Positions 4,093-12,260 are shown, numbered from the stretch's first letter. The stretch: DNA of 12,507 nt from an uncultured Eubacteriales bacterium (GCA_934256695.1 CAKQPE010000054.1:1-12507); one strand, 5' to 3'. A program made the numbers and translations. Notes: generated by a model not told the origin, from the sequence alone.

Positions 4093-5677
4093 ACATATTC
4101 CTTTTAAATATTTTGTTGAGGTATTTCAGACTTTGGCAGTATTCGTCTTTTAAGTCATCGGATTTAAACCGCCATGTCCAGTTTCCGCTGTCTGTTCCCG
4201 GTGTGTTCATTCTTCCTTCGCTTGAAAGTGAAAGTATGTCCTGCAAAGGGAATACGGCAGTATCTGCACTTGATGATATGGCAAGACGAATTAAATCCCA
4301 TGACGGACTGTTTCCGTCAGTGTTCATGTATCGCCTTAAATAATCCTTTTCAAACTCAGTGGCATTTTCGTACCAGCCTCTTGATGTGTCATTGTCGTGA
4401 GTGCCTGTATATACAACGCAGTTTTTCTCGTAGTTGTGTGGCAGATAGCTGTTGTTTGGACTGTCATCAAATGCAAATTGAAGTATCTTCATTCCCGGAA
4501 GTCCTGCTTTTAAACGTAAGGCAGTTACTTCTTCCGTTATTATGCCTAAGTCCTCGGCAATGAACGGACATATGCCAAGCTCTTTTTTTACTGCGTTAAA
4601 GAAATCTATTCCGGGGCCTTTTTTCCATTTTCCCACAGTTGCGTCTTTGCTGTTTATAGGTATGGCATAATATTTTTCAAACCCACGGAAATGATCTATT
4701 CTTATGGTGTCTGCCAGTTTAAGGCAGTTTTTAATACGGTTTATCCACCATTTGTATCCCTGTGATTTGTGATTTTTCCAAGTATAAAGAGGGTTGCCCC
4801 AAAGCTGTCCCTTTGGACTGAAATAATCCGGCGGAACACCGGCACATTCTTTCGGAAACCCTTTTTCGTTAAGATAAAAAAGCTCTTTGTTCTCCCATAC
4901 ATCGGCACTGTCCCATGCGGCAAAAATAGGTATATCACCTATTATTTCTATATCCTTTTCTTTTGCATATGCTTTTAACTCAGACCACTGCTTGAAAAAT
5001 TCAAACTGGAGAAACATATAAAAGTTTATTTGATCTTTTAATTTTGTTTTGTATTCTTTAATTGCGGAAGGTTCACGGTTTTTCAGTTCTTCGCTCCATG
5101 ATGCCCATACACCGCCGTAATAGTAATCTTTCTGCACAGACGGCGAGAGAATATCTTTTGTAAAGTCGCAAAACTCTTTTAAGCCTTCCGATTCAAACTC
5201 GTTTTTCCTTTTTTCTATATAAAAATCCTTTATTGCCGCAAAAAGACAGCAGTTTTCAAGCCAGAAATCGTTTTCTTTTTTGAAATTTAAAAACTCGGTA
5301 TTTGTTTCTTCTTTTTCGGCAAAATTAATATAGGCTTTTTTAAATAAATTTATTTTGAAATCTATTACTTTGTCATATTCAACTTCCGTATCGGAAAATT
5401 CGGGAATGTTTTCCAAGTCTTTTTTATCTAAAAGCCTGTCTTTTAAAAGAAGGTCGGGACTGATAAGATAATAATTTCCCGCAAAGGCGGAAAAGCTTTG
5501 ATAAGGTGAATCTTTAAAGCCTGTGGGACCGAGAGGAAGAACCTGCCATATTTTCTGACCGGATTTTTCCAAAAAATCTATAAAATCATAAGCGGCTTTG
5601 CCCATGTCGCCTATACCGTATTTTGACGGAAGTGATGTAGGGTGGAGAAGTATACCGCTTTTTCTTGAAATTTCCAT
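4091..5677 (-). CDS. malQ: 4-alpha-glucanotransferase (amylomaltase, GH77)
   Basis: The 528-residue enzyme is of normal length for the short bacterial amylomaltase type. It transfers alpha-1,4-glucan segments between maltodextrins, releasing glucose, in cytoplasmic maltodextrin and glycogen turnover. GH77 landmarks are present: the opening RKSGILLHPTSLPS, WQVLPLGPTG (44-53), SPYQSFSAFAGN (57-68), GDIPIF (247-252), the nucleophile Asp328 in RIDHFRGF, the acid/base Glu375 in IAEDLG, and the third catalytic Asp428 in TGTHDND. The TIM-barrel core is complete. GGAGG eight bases upstream supports the start. It stands alone, without malP or a maltose regulator next to it, and is divergent from a lipoprotein gene. 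Its stop codon adjoins repeat A copy 2. Confidence 0.97.
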   Translation of the reverse strand: MEISRKSGILLHPTSLPSKYGIGDMGKAAYDFIDFLEKSGQKIWQVLPLGPTGFKDSPYQSFSAFAGNYYLISPDLLLKDRLLDKKDLENIPEFSDTEVEYDKVIDFKINLFKKAYINFAEKEETNTEFLNFKKENDFWLENCCLFAAIKDFYIEKRKNEFESEGLKEFCDFTKDILSPSVQKDYYYGGVWASWSEELKNREPSAIKEYKTKLKDQINFYMFLQFEFFKQWSELKAYAKEKDIEIIGDIPIFAAWDSADVWENKELFYLNEKGFPKECAGVPPDYFSPKGQLWGNPLYTWKNHKSQGYKWWINRIKNCLKLADTIRIDHFRGFEKYYAIPINSKDATVGKWKKGPGIDFFNAVKKELGICPFIAEDLGIITEEVTALRLKAGLPGMKILQFAFDDSPNNSYLPHNYEKNCVVYTGTHDNDTSRGWYENATEFEKDYLRRYMNTDGNSPSWDLIRLAISSSADTAVFPLQDILSLSSEGRMNTPGTDSGNWTWRFKSDDLKDEYCQSLKYLNKIFKRNM

Positions 5678-5732
5678 TTTAAAAGCCTCCGTAAATTTTT
5701 ATTTAGAATTTATTTCTATAAGAACCATTTAA

Positions 5733-5761
5733 ATTACAGTATATACTTATATATTTTACAA
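5733..5761 (-). promoter_or_regulatory. Candidate malQ promoter
   Basis: On the minus strand TTGTAA (5756-5761) and TGTAAT (5733-5738) are 17 bases apart. It overlaps a weak plus-strand candidate for the lipoprotein gene (TTTACA at 5755-5760, ACAATA at 5778-5783). Confidence 0.5.
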
Positions 5762-5815
5762 AAAATATTAATGCGGGACAATATTTTTATTTTTTTAAGG
5801 GAGGTAGTTTTGAAT

Positions 5816-6223
5816 ATGAAAAAAGCAGTTTTGATATTTTTTATATCTGCAATAGGTATTTCTTTTACGGGGTGTTCGGCTGAAAATACGGAAAACAATA
5901 TATCCCGTGCCATTGACGGAGCAGGCAGAGATATAAAAAACGGTGTGGACAAACTGGAAAACGGAATGGAAAATAACGGCTACTACAGCAAAAGAGGCTG
6001 GGACAACGGCCTTAACACCAACGGTACTGCAACGGGGTATTACAGTGACAATTATGACGGGTATTACTCCAATCGTACAGGCATAGGCTACTATAACGGC
6101 GGATACGGCAGTATATATGATGATTTGGGAGTAAGCGGCACAAAATACGGCGATGACAGCGGTTTTCAGGGATACTACGACAACAATACAAAAAAAGACA
6201 ATAATAATGTAAGAAAGGATTAA
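5816..6223 (+). CDS. Gly/Tyr-rich putative lipoprotein
   Basis: From ATG 5816 the product has 135 residues. It starts with a lipoprotein signal peptide: MKKAV, a hydrophobic core to residue 17, and a lipobox FTGC with Cys20. The mature part has a short helical-looking segment (AIDGAGRDIKNGVDKLENG, 32-50). Then comes a low-complexity Gly/Tyr/Asn region with five GYY units at residues 55, 74, 82, 91 and 119, and a charged tail. I do not recognise the family. An upstream in-frame ATG at 5771 would add 15 residues before the signal peptide and has no suitable ribosome binding site, whereas AAGGGAGGT (5797-5805) serves 5816. It is likely anchored on the outer face of the membrane; GYY repeats suggest a wall- or spore-coat-like surface role, but that is weak inference. 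A structured element and a terminator follow it. Confidence 0.75.
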   Translation: MKKAVLIFFISAIGISFTGCSAENTENNISRAIDGAGRDIKNGVDKLENGMENNGYYSKRGWDNGLNTNGTATGYYSDNYDGYYSNRTGIGYYNGGYGSIYDDLGVSGTKYGDDSGFQGYYDNNTKKDNNNVRKD

Positions 6224-6236
6224 GAATATGAAGGCC

Positions 6237-6347
6237 GTGAGACTCTGTCTCACACTCTGCAAGCCTTCTTGGTCAGGAATTTTCGCTTTGCGAAAACGGC
6301 CTTCGACCGCCGCATTTATCTTTGCGGTTCCCTAAAGGCTTGACCTA
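6237..6347 (+). repeat. Structured 3'-UTR element, copy 1
   Basis: It starts 14 nt after the lipoprotein stop codon. Hairpin a is GTGAGAC/GTCTCAC (6237-6243 with 6247-6253). Closing stem P1 pairs CAAGCCTT (6260-6267) with AAGGCTTG (6335-6342), and P2 pairs GGAA (6276-6279) with TTCC (6328-6331). They enclose three adjacent hairpins: TTTTCGC/GCGAAAA (6280-6286, 6290-6296), CGGCC/GACCG with one mismatch (6297-6301, 6305-6309), and CCGCA/TGCGG (6310-6314, 6323-6327). The same plan occurs at 12261-12369, with compensatory changes. It is immediately followed by a terminator. Family and function are unknown to me. Confidence 0.75.
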
Positions 6348-6356
6348 AACTTTATT

Positions 6357-6389
6357 AAAACCACTCCAAAATTATTTTGGAGTGGTTTT
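6357..6389 (+). terminator. Terminator of the lipoprotein transcription unit
   Basis: A perfect 15-bp stem pairs 6357-6371 with 6375-6389 around TTA, with A and T runs at its base. It could work on both strands. It lies just after the structured element. Confidence 0.9.
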
Positions 6390-6391
6390 AT

Positions 6392-6456
6392 GTTAAAAGT
6401 TTTGATCCAACTTTTTCAAAAGTTTGTCAGGGTTTGGGGTGAACCACCAAGGTCTT
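6392..6456. repeat. Dispersed repeat A, copy 3 (degenerate)
   Basis: It shares the block order of copies 1 and 2: GTTAAAAGTTTTGAT, a T/A-rich centre, CAGGGTTTGGGG, then CCAAGGTCTT. The terminal hairpin is damaged, because the right arm reads CCACCAA instead of ACCCCAA. It follows the terminator of the lipoprotein unit. I see nothing else in 6457-6550. Confidence 0.6.
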
Positions 6457-6550
6457 GTCTTTTTTGATAATTTTGGGTTGATAAAATGAAAAACCTGTGT
6501 TAAATATATGATTTTTATATTAAGTTTTTTAAATTTTATTGCGGCTTACC

Positions 6551-6578
6551 TTGTAATCTGATAAACTATATTGATAAT
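6551..6578 (+). promoter_or_regulatory. Candidate secA promoter
   Basis: TTGTAA (6551-6556) and GATAAT (6573-6578) are 16 bases apart and would give a leader of about 50 nt. Another possible pair (TTTAAA near 6590, TATAAA near 6613) would start too close to the ribosome binding site. The choice is uncertain. Confidence 0.45.
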
Positions 6579-6636
6579 GGATTAGTGTGTTTAAAATTTG
6601 CTGCATTTAATATATAAATCTTGAGGTGACATTTAA

Positions 6637-9231
6637 ATGGGTTTGTTAGAAAAAATTTTTGGTAATTACAGCGAGAAAGAGATTAAAAAGATTACTCCTA
6701 TAGTGGATAAGATTATGTCCTACGAAGATGAGTATGCCGCTCTTTCGGACGAAGCATTAAGAGCAAAGACAGATGAATTTAAGGAAAGATATAAAAACGG
6801 CGAAAGCCTTGACGATATTCTTCCGGAAGCATTCGCAACAGTAAGAGAGGCTGCTTACAGAACTCTCGGCTACAGACATTTCCGTGTTCAGCTTATCGGT
6901 GGTATCGTTCTTCATCAGGGTCGTATAGCCGAGATGAAAACAGGTGAAGGTAAAACCCTTGTTGCTACACTTCCTTCTTACCTTAATGCACTTACAGGCA
7001 GAGGTGTCCATGTAGTAACTGTAAACGATTACCTTGCAAAACGTGACTCCGACTGGATGGGTCAGGTACACAGATTTCTCGGTTTGTCAGTAGGTGTTAT
7101 ACTTAACAACATGAATAACCTTGAAAGACATATGAACTACAACTGTGATATAACATACGGTACAAACAACGAGTTTGGTTTCGATTATCTTAGAGACAAC
7201 ATGGTTGTTAAGAAAGAACATATGGTTCAGAGAGGCCTTGTGTTTGCACTTATAGATGAGGTTGACTCCGTACTTATAGACGAGGCAAGAACACCTCTTA
7301 TTATTTCCGGCAGCGGAGATGCCAGCACACAGTTATACGAAATAGCAGACCGTTTTGTAAAAACACTTACAAAGGGCCGTATCGTAAACGAAGAAGATGC
7401 TCTTAACCCTATGGTTAAAGAGGATCTTATTGAGGAAGGCGATTTTGTTGTAGATGAAAAGATGAAAACCGTAAACCTTACTCAGGACGGTGTTACAAAG
7501 GCAGAGAAATTCTTCAGAATAGAAACACTTACAGATCCTGAAAATATGAACATTCTTCATCATATAAACAATGCCCTTAAAGCAAACTACCAGATGGCTA
7601 AAGACAAGGATTATGTTGAAAAAGACGGCGAAATTCTTATCGTAGACGAATTTACAGGCCGTATTATGCCGGGCAGAAGATATTCCGACGGTCTTCATCA
7701 GGCAATAGAAGCCAAGGAAGGTGTAAAGGTAAACAAAGAAAGCAAGACTCTTGCAACAATTACTTTCCAGAACTTCTTCAATAAATATGAGAAAAAAGCA
7801 GGTATGACAGGTACCGCACAGACAGAGGAACAGGAATTCAGAAATATCTATAACATGGACGTTGTTCAGATACCTACAAACCGTCCTGTTATAAGAAAAG
7901 ACCTTAACGATATTGTTTACAAAACAGAAAGAGCCAAATTCAAAGCAGTTGCAAACGATGTTGAAGCAGCACACGCAAAGGGACAGCCTGTTCTTGTAGG
8001 TACAATATCAATAGAAAAATCAGAAGAATTAAGCTCTCTCCTTAAAAAGAGAGGAATACCTCATCAGGTGCTTAATGCAAAATATCACGAAAAAGAAGCC
8101 GAAATAGTAGCTCTTGCAGGTCAGATGGGTGCCGTAACAATAGCAACAAACATGGCAGGCCGTGGTACTGACATTAAGCTTGGCGAAGGTGTAAAGGAAA
8201 TCGGCGGTCTTAAAATAATAGGTACCGAAAGACACGAGTCAAGACGTATCGACAACCAGTTAAGAGGCCGTGCCGGACGACAGGGAGACCCTGGTGAATC
8301 AAGATTTTATATTTCTCTTGAAGATGACCTTATGAGACTTTTCGGCGGAGACAGAACAATGAAGATAGTCGATACTCTCGGTCTTGAAGAAGATGACCCT
8401 ATCGAAAACAAAATGCTCGGAAAGGCTATTGAAAATGCACAGAAGAAGGTTGAAGGCAATAACTTTGCAACACGTAAGCACCTTCTTGAATACGACCAGG
8501 TTATGAATGAGCAGAGAGAAACAATCTATGCCGAAAGAAAGAGAGTCCTTTACGGCGAAGACCTTCGTGACAGCATTATAAACATGATGAAAACTATCAT
8601 TGATTATGCTATTGAAAAAAGCTTTGCACAGGAAAAGCTTCCTGAGGACTGGGATTTAAAGACTCTTAACGAATATCTTCTGCCTATAATACCTGTAGGC
8701 CCTATAACAATTTCCGATGAGGAGATAAAAACAATAACAAAAGAAAAGCTTGCAGAAAATATATTTGAAAAAGCAAAGGCACTTTACGCAGCCAAAGAGG
8801 AAGAAATCAACGCCGTTGAAGAAGAAGGCGAAGAAAACCGTATGCGTGACCTTGAAAGATATGTTATGCTTCGTGTTATCGACCAGAAATGGATGGATCA
8901 TATAGATGATATGGACCAGATGAAACAGGGCATCGGTCTTCACTCAATCGGTCAGAAAGACCCTCTTATCGAATATAAGTACACAAGCTTTGATATGTTT
9001 GAGGAACTTAACCTTAATATCCAGATAGAAACAGTAAGAGCCCTTATGCACGTAAGAGTTGTTCAGAAGCCTATCGAAATTAAAGAAGAAGAACGCCAGA
9101 TGTTTACAAACAAAGACGATTCCGTAGCAAAAGAACCTATTAAAAATTCAGAGCCTAAAGTTGGCAGAAACGATCCTTGCCCTTGCGGCAGCGGAAAGAA
9201 ATATAAAAACTGCTGTGGAAAAGATGAATAA
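6637..9231 (+). CDS. secA: Preprotein translocase ATPase SecA
   Basis: The 864-residue product is a complete SecA, the motor that pushes unfolded preproteins through SecYEG at the cytoplasmic face of the membrane. Nucleotide-binding domain 1 has Walker A MKTGEGKT (100-107) and the DEAD-type box DEVD (207-210, LIDEVDSVLIDEARTPLIISG region). The preprotein cross-linking domain follows. Domain 2 carries TNMAGRGTDI (about 503-512) and LRGRAGRQGDPG. The helical wing and scaffold regions follow, and the C-terminal zinc tail has Cys848, Cys850, Cys859 and Cys860 in the CPCGSGKKYKNCC motif, which binds SecB or ribosomes in relatives. GAGGTGA seven bases upstream fixes the start. prfB follows 166 bases later, a common order in Firmicutes. 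No intrinsic terminator with a good T run separates them. It is an essential housekeeping gene. Confidence 0.99.
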   Translation: MGLLEKIFGNYSEKEIKKITPIVDKIMSYEDEYAALSDEALRAKTDEFKERYKNGESLDDILPEAFATVREAAYRTLGYRHFRVQLIGGIVLHQGRIAEMKTGEGKTLVATLPSYLNALTGRGVHVVTVNDYLAKRDSDWMGQVHRFLGLSVGVILNNMNNLERHMNYNCDITYGTNNEFGFDYLRDNMVVKKEHMVQRGLVFALIDEVDSVLIDEARTPLIISGSGDASTQLYEIADRFVKTLTKGRIVNEEDALNPMVKEDLIEEGDFVVDEKMKTVNLTQDGVTKAEKFFRIETLTDPENMNILHHINNALKANYQMAKDKDYVEKDGEILIVDEFTGRIMPGRRYSDGLHQAIEAKEGVKVNKESKTLATITFQNFFNKYEKKAGMTGTAQTEEQEFRNIYNMDVVQIPTNRPVIRKDLNDIVYKTERAKFKAVANDVEAAHAKGQPVLVGTISIEKSEELSSLLKKRGIPHQVLNAKYHEKEAEIVALAGQMGAVTIATNMAGRGTDIKLGEGVKEIGGLKIIGTERHESRRIDNQLRGRAGRQGDPGESRFYISLEDDLMRLFGGDRTMKIVDTLGLEEDDPIENKMLGKAIENAQKKVEGNNFATRKHLLEYDQVMNEQRETIYAERKRVLYGEDLRDSIINMMKTIIDYAIEKSFAQEKLPEDWDLKTLNEYLLPIIPVGPITISDEEIKTITKEKLAENIFEKAKALYAAKEEEINAVEEEGEENRMRDLERYVMLRVIDQKWMDHIDDMDQMKQGIGLHSIGQKDPLIEYKYTSFDMFEELNLNIQIETVRALMHVRVVQKPIEIKEEERQMFTNKDDSVAKEPIKNSEPKVGRNDPCPCGSGKKYKNCCGKDE

Positions 9232-9244
9232 AACAAAAAAGGTA

Positions 9245-9273
9245 TTGACCTTAGCATAAATTTTTATAATAAT
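9245..9273 (+). promoter_or_regulatory. Candidate prfB promoter
   Basis: TTGACC (9245-9250) and AATAAT (9268-9273) are 17 bases apart. The predicted start near 9280 lies immediately before a stable hairpin. Confidence 0.55.
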
Positions 9274-9281
9274 ATATTCAT

Positions 9282-9318
9282 TGCCCTTTTTTCCGTATCG
9301 GTTAAGGAAAAGAGGGCA
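9282..9318 (+). other. Hairpin at the start of the prfB leader
   Basis: TGCCCTTTTTTCC (9282-9294) pairs with GGAAAAGAGGGCA (9306-9318), 13 bp with one U-G pair. No T run follows, so it does not look like an intrinsic terminator. A second small hairpin, CCGAA/TTCGG, lies at 9341-9355. It may protect the RNA 5' end, mark processing of a secA-prfB transcript, or weakly attenuate it; sequence alone does not decide. Confidence 0.5.
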
Positions 9319-9397
9319 GAATTAAATATGTTTTTAATTGCCGAAACAAATTCGGTTGGTAAATATTGTCTTTTGTATTTTAAAGGAGTTGAAAAAA

Positions 9398-10502
9398 ATG
9401 TTTGAGCTTGATCAGATAAGTAATGAGCTTTCAGGCTATAACGAAAAATTAGAGGAAATGGGGAATTTACTTTGACATCGCTAACTCAAAGGAAAAAGTA
9501 AGAGAACTTGAGGAAGTAGCGGCTGACCCTGATTTTTGGAATAATATGGAAAAGAGTAAAAAAGTACTCAAACAGACAGCGGCACTTAAAGCGAAAATAG
9601 AAGGCTATGAAGGACTTGTTACAAAATACGAGGATATTTATACTCTCATAGAAATGGGAAATGAAGAAGAAGACGAGGAAATAGTAGCCGAGGTCAAAGA
9701 ATTAAGAGATGAGTTTATTGCAAAATACGATGAACTCAAAATAGGTACACTCCTTGACGGAGAGTATGACAAAGAAAACGCAATCGTTACACTTCATGCA
9801 GGCGAGGGCGGAACGGAAGCATGTGACTGGGTTAGTATGCTTTTCAGAATGTATACCAGATGGGCGGAGAAAAAAGGCTTTGAGGTTGAAACACTGGATT
9901 ATCTTGAAGGCGATGAAGCCGGAATTAAATCCGTAACATTCCAGGTAACAGGCGAAAACGCTTACGGTTATCTTAAAAGCGAAAAAGGCGTACACAGACT
10001 TGTTCGTGTATCACCTTTCGATTCTGCCGGAAGAAGACACACTTCTTTTGCATCATGTGATGTTATGCCTGAAATAGATGATGATGTAACAATAGAAGTA
10101 AAGCCTGATGATATACGAGTTGACACATATCGCTCAAGCGGTGCCGGCGGTCAGCATATCAATAAAACATCATCTGCTATACGTATTACGCACTATCCTA
10201 CAGGTATAGTTGTTCAGTGTCAGAACGAAAGAAGTCAGCACAGCAACAAAGATACTGCTATGAAAATGCTTAAAGCAAAGCTTCTTGAACTTAAAATAGA
10301 GGAGCAGATGAAAAAGCTTGCCGAAATCAGAGGTGTTCAGCAGGAAATCGGCTGGGGCAGCCAGATACGAAGCTATGTTTTCATGCCTTACACACTTGTT
10401 AAAGATAACCGTACAGGCGAGGAGACAGGCAATGTTCAGTCTGTTATGGACGGAAATATTGATAACTTCATTAATGCATACCTTAGCTGGATTCATAACT
10501 GA
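9398..10502 (+). CDS. prfB: Peptide chain release factor 2, made by +1 programmed frameshift
   Basis: RF2 reads UAA and UGA stop codons and triggers peptide release on the ribosome. The zero frame starts at ATG 9398 (AAAGGAG nine bases upstream) and runs 25 codons (MFELDQISNELSGYNE...) to CTT-TGA at 9470-9475. A +1 shift skips T9473 and continues with GAC (9474), giving DIANSKEKVREL and a total of 367 residues, the usual RF2 length. In this numbering the stop-recognition tripeptide SPF is at 205-207 and the catalytic GGQ is at 250-252 (SSGAGGQHINK), the same positions as in Escherichia coli RF2. Starting at ATG 9546 instead would lose the first 49 residues and is not the true start. The frameshift makes RF2 self-limiting: when RF2 is scarce, UGA is read slowly and the shift increases. 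A pseudouridine synthase gene follows after 18 bases. Confidence 0.97.
9461..9476 (+). other. prfB +1 frameshift site
   Basis: The slippery site CTT TGA C (9470-9476) is the canonical RF2 recoding signal. The upstream Shine-Dalgarno-like stimulator is only GGGG (9460-9463), six bases before CTT, instead of the usual AGGGGG three bases before it. The signal is clear; its strength is uncertain. Confidence 0.92.
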
Positions 10503-10520
10503 TTTTCACGAGGTTAAAAC

Positions 10521-11492
10521 ATGAAGGAAATAAAAATAACACAAAAAGAAGAAAACCAGAGACTGGATAAATTTCTTTTTAAATATTTTAATAAAGCACC
10601 TAAGTCTTTTGTCTATAAAATGCTGAGGAAAAAACGAATTAAGCTTAACGGTGCCAAAGCACAGGGAAACGAGATTATATCAGACGGAGATATGCTCAGT
10701 ATGTACCTTGCGGAGGACACAATGGATTCGTTTATGGAGGAAAAGACTGTCCATAAGGCAGAAAGACATTTCGGCATAGTATATGAAGATGAAAATATAC
10801 TTATAGTTACTAAGCCGGCAGGTCTTTTGACTCATCCCGAAAGTGCTAAAGATAGGGATACACTTATAGACCAGATACTTTTTTATCTTAACGAAAAAGG
10901 TGAGTATGTGCCGAATAAAGAAGCGGCATTTACACCTGCTGTTTGCAACAGACTGGACAGAAATACAGGCGGAATGGTAATAGCCGGTAAAAATCTTCAG
11001 TCTGTACAGGCTGTAAACAAAGCCATAGCCGAAAAGAAAATACAGAAATTTTATATAACCATGGTAAGAGGCGAAATGCACGAAAACCACGAGTTTTTTG
11101 GCTACCATGTAAAAGATGAAAAAACAAATCAGGTTAAGGTGCTTAAAAAAGAAACGCCGGGAGCAAGTAAGATATTTACAAAGGTAAAACCATTGGAAGT
11201 AAAAGATGGGTTTTCGCTTCTGGAGGTTGAGCTTATAACAGGAAAGTCACACCAGATAAGAGCACACCTTAAATCAATGGGATATTCCGTTGTAGGCGAC
11301 AGAAAATACGGTGATGAACGCGTAAATAAGCGTATACGTGAAAAATACGGACTTAACAATCAGTTTTTGTATGCCTGCCGTCTTGTGTTTAATGAAGATG
11401 AAGGATACATTTCGTATCTTAAAGGAAAAGAATTCAATTCAAAACTGCCGGATAATCTTGAAAATATAAAGAGAGCATATTTCGGACAGTAA
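10521..11492 (+). CDS. RluC/RluD-family rRNA pseudouridine synthase
   Basis: The 323-residue protein isomerises specific uridines in RNA, most likely 23S rRNA. The N-terminal S4 RNA-binding domain (about 13-65) has ENQRLDKFLFKYF and RIKLNGAKA. The catalytic domain starts near residue 84 with FGIVYEDENILIVTKPAGLLTHP. The active-site motif is NRLDRNTGG (143-151) with catalytic Asp146; the first residue is Asn where E. coli enzymes have His, a common variant in Clostridia. ELITGKSHQIRAHLKSMG (about 237-254) is the family's second conserved block. The exact target uridine cannot be set from sequence. The ribosome binding site AGGT lies six bases before the ATG, and the gene sits 18 bases after prfB and 19 before the next gene, so I infer cotranscription with both. 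Both prfB and this gene serve translation. Confidence 0.92.
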   Translation: MKEIKITQKEENQRLDKFLFKYFNKAPKSFVYKMLRKKRIKLNGAKAQGNEIISDGDMLSMYLAEDTMDSFMEEKTVHKAERHFGIVYEDENILIVTKPAGLLTHPESAKDRDTLIDQILFYLNEKGEYVPNKEAAFTPAVCNRLDRNTGGMVIAGKNLQSVQAVNKAIAEKKIQKFYITMVRGEMHENHEFFGYHVKDEKTNQVKVLKKETPGASKIFTKVKPLEVKDGFSLLEVELITGKSHQIRAHLKSMGYSVVGDRKYGDERVNKRIREKYGLNNQFLYACRLVFNEDEGYISYLKGKEFNSKLPDNLENIKRAYFGQ

Positions 11493-11511
11493 CAAAAAGA
11501 GAGGGAAACAA

Positions 11512-12246
11512 ATGAAAGCTATACTGCTTGTAGCAGGATATGCCACAAGGCTTTATCCGCTTACGCTTAATACACCTAAAGCACTTTTACCTATTAACGG
11601 TAAGGCTATTGCAGATTATATAATAGACCAGATTGAAAAGATAAGTGACGTTGACGAAATATACGTTGTTACAAACCATAAGTTTGCAGATGATTTTGAA
11701 AAATGGGCATCTGAGCACAAGTGCAAAAAGCCTATATATGTACTTGATGACGGCACAACAACAGAAGAAACAAGACGTGGTGCCATAGGTGATATACTCT
11801 ATACAATAGAACAAAAGAAAATTGATGATGATGTTATGATAATTGCAGGCGATAATTTCTTTACATACAGCCTTGAGGATTATTATAATTTCTTCAGAGA
11901 AAAGAAAAGTGACTGTGTATGCGTTAAGGAGTTTAACAACAAGGAAATGCTTAAACAGTTCGGCATTGCTCTTTTGGACCAGGAAGGAAAGGTTATTGAC
12001 ATAGAGGAAAAACCTGAAAACCCTAAATCAAACAATGTTGTTTATGCGGCATATATGTACACAAAAGAGACAGTTAAACTTTTCAGACAGTATATTGCGG
12101 AAGGTAATAAGCCTGACGCACCTGGCAACTTTGTTGTATGGCTCTATACAAGAAAGCCTGTATATGCATATAAGTTTGCCGAGGAGTGCTATGATATAGG
12201 TACACCGGAAAGCTACAAAACAGTCTGCGAACTGTTTGAAAAATAA
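11512..12246 (+). CDS. Sugar-phosphate nucleotidyltransferase (RmlA/GlmU-like NTP transferase)
   Basis: The 244-residue single-domain protein belongs to the NTP-transferase superfamily, which joins NTP and a sugar-1-phosphate (or similar phosphate) to give an activated NDP compound and pyrophosphate. The N-terminal signature is LLVAGYATRLYPLT (5-18), with Ala-Gly-Tyr in place of the more common Ala-Gly-Gly. Lys23 lies in TPKALLPI, the metal Asp114 in IAGDNFF, EEKP at 165-168, and a second metal Asp228 in YDIGTPESY. It lacks the C-terminal left-handed helix repeats of GlmU. The substrate is not evident: glucose-1-phosphate, a cell-wall sugar or a choline-type phosphate are all possible. AGAGAGGG upstream supports the start. 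It is the last gene of the run from prfB. A structured element and a terminator follow the stop codon. Confidence 0.88.
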   Translation: MKAILLVAGYATRLYPLTLNTPKALLPINGKAIADYIIDQIEKISDVDEIYVVTNHKFADDFEKWASEHKCKKPIYVLDDGTTTEETRRGAIGDILYTIEQKKIDDDVMIIAGDNFFTYSLEDYYNFFREKKSDCVCVKEFNNKEMLKQFGIALLDQEGKVIDIEEKPENPKSNNVVYAAYMYTKETVKLFRQYIAEGNKPDAPGNFVVWLYTRKPVYAYKFAEECYDIGTPESYKTVCELFEK

Positions 12247-12260
12247 AGATTAGAAAGACT

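Noticed and set aside
4174..4563. Plus-strand 129-codon frame inside malQ
   Set aside because: It is antisense to an intact malQ, with no domain and no ribosome binding site.
5771..5815. Earlier start for the lipoprotein
   Set aside because: It would put 15 residues before the signal peptide and overlap the ribosome binding site that serves ATG 5816.
5795..6262. Minus-strand 155-codon frame opposite the lipoprotein
   Set aside because: It looks hydrophobic only because it reads the complement of Gly/Tyr/Asn codons; the plus-strand frame has a good ribosome binding site and lipobox.
6237..6347. tRNA gene, suggested by the cloverleaf-like layout
   Set aside because: No T-loop GTTCRA, no acceptor CCA, no anticodon arm of proper size, and the closing stem and hairpin sizes do not fit a tRNA.
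7333..7974. Minus-strand open frame of 213 codons inside secA
   Set aside because: It is opposite a complete, well-conserved SecA; its Phe/Cys-rich composition is typical of an antisense shadow.
9282..9318. Intrinsic terminator of secA
   Set aside because: The stem is followed by AATTAAATATG without a proper T run, and it begins at the predicted prfB transcription start.
9546..10502. prfB starting at ATG 9546 as a 318-residue protein
   Set aside because: The upstream 25-codon frame with CTT-TGA-C and the matching +1 frame restore the usual RF2 length and motif positions.
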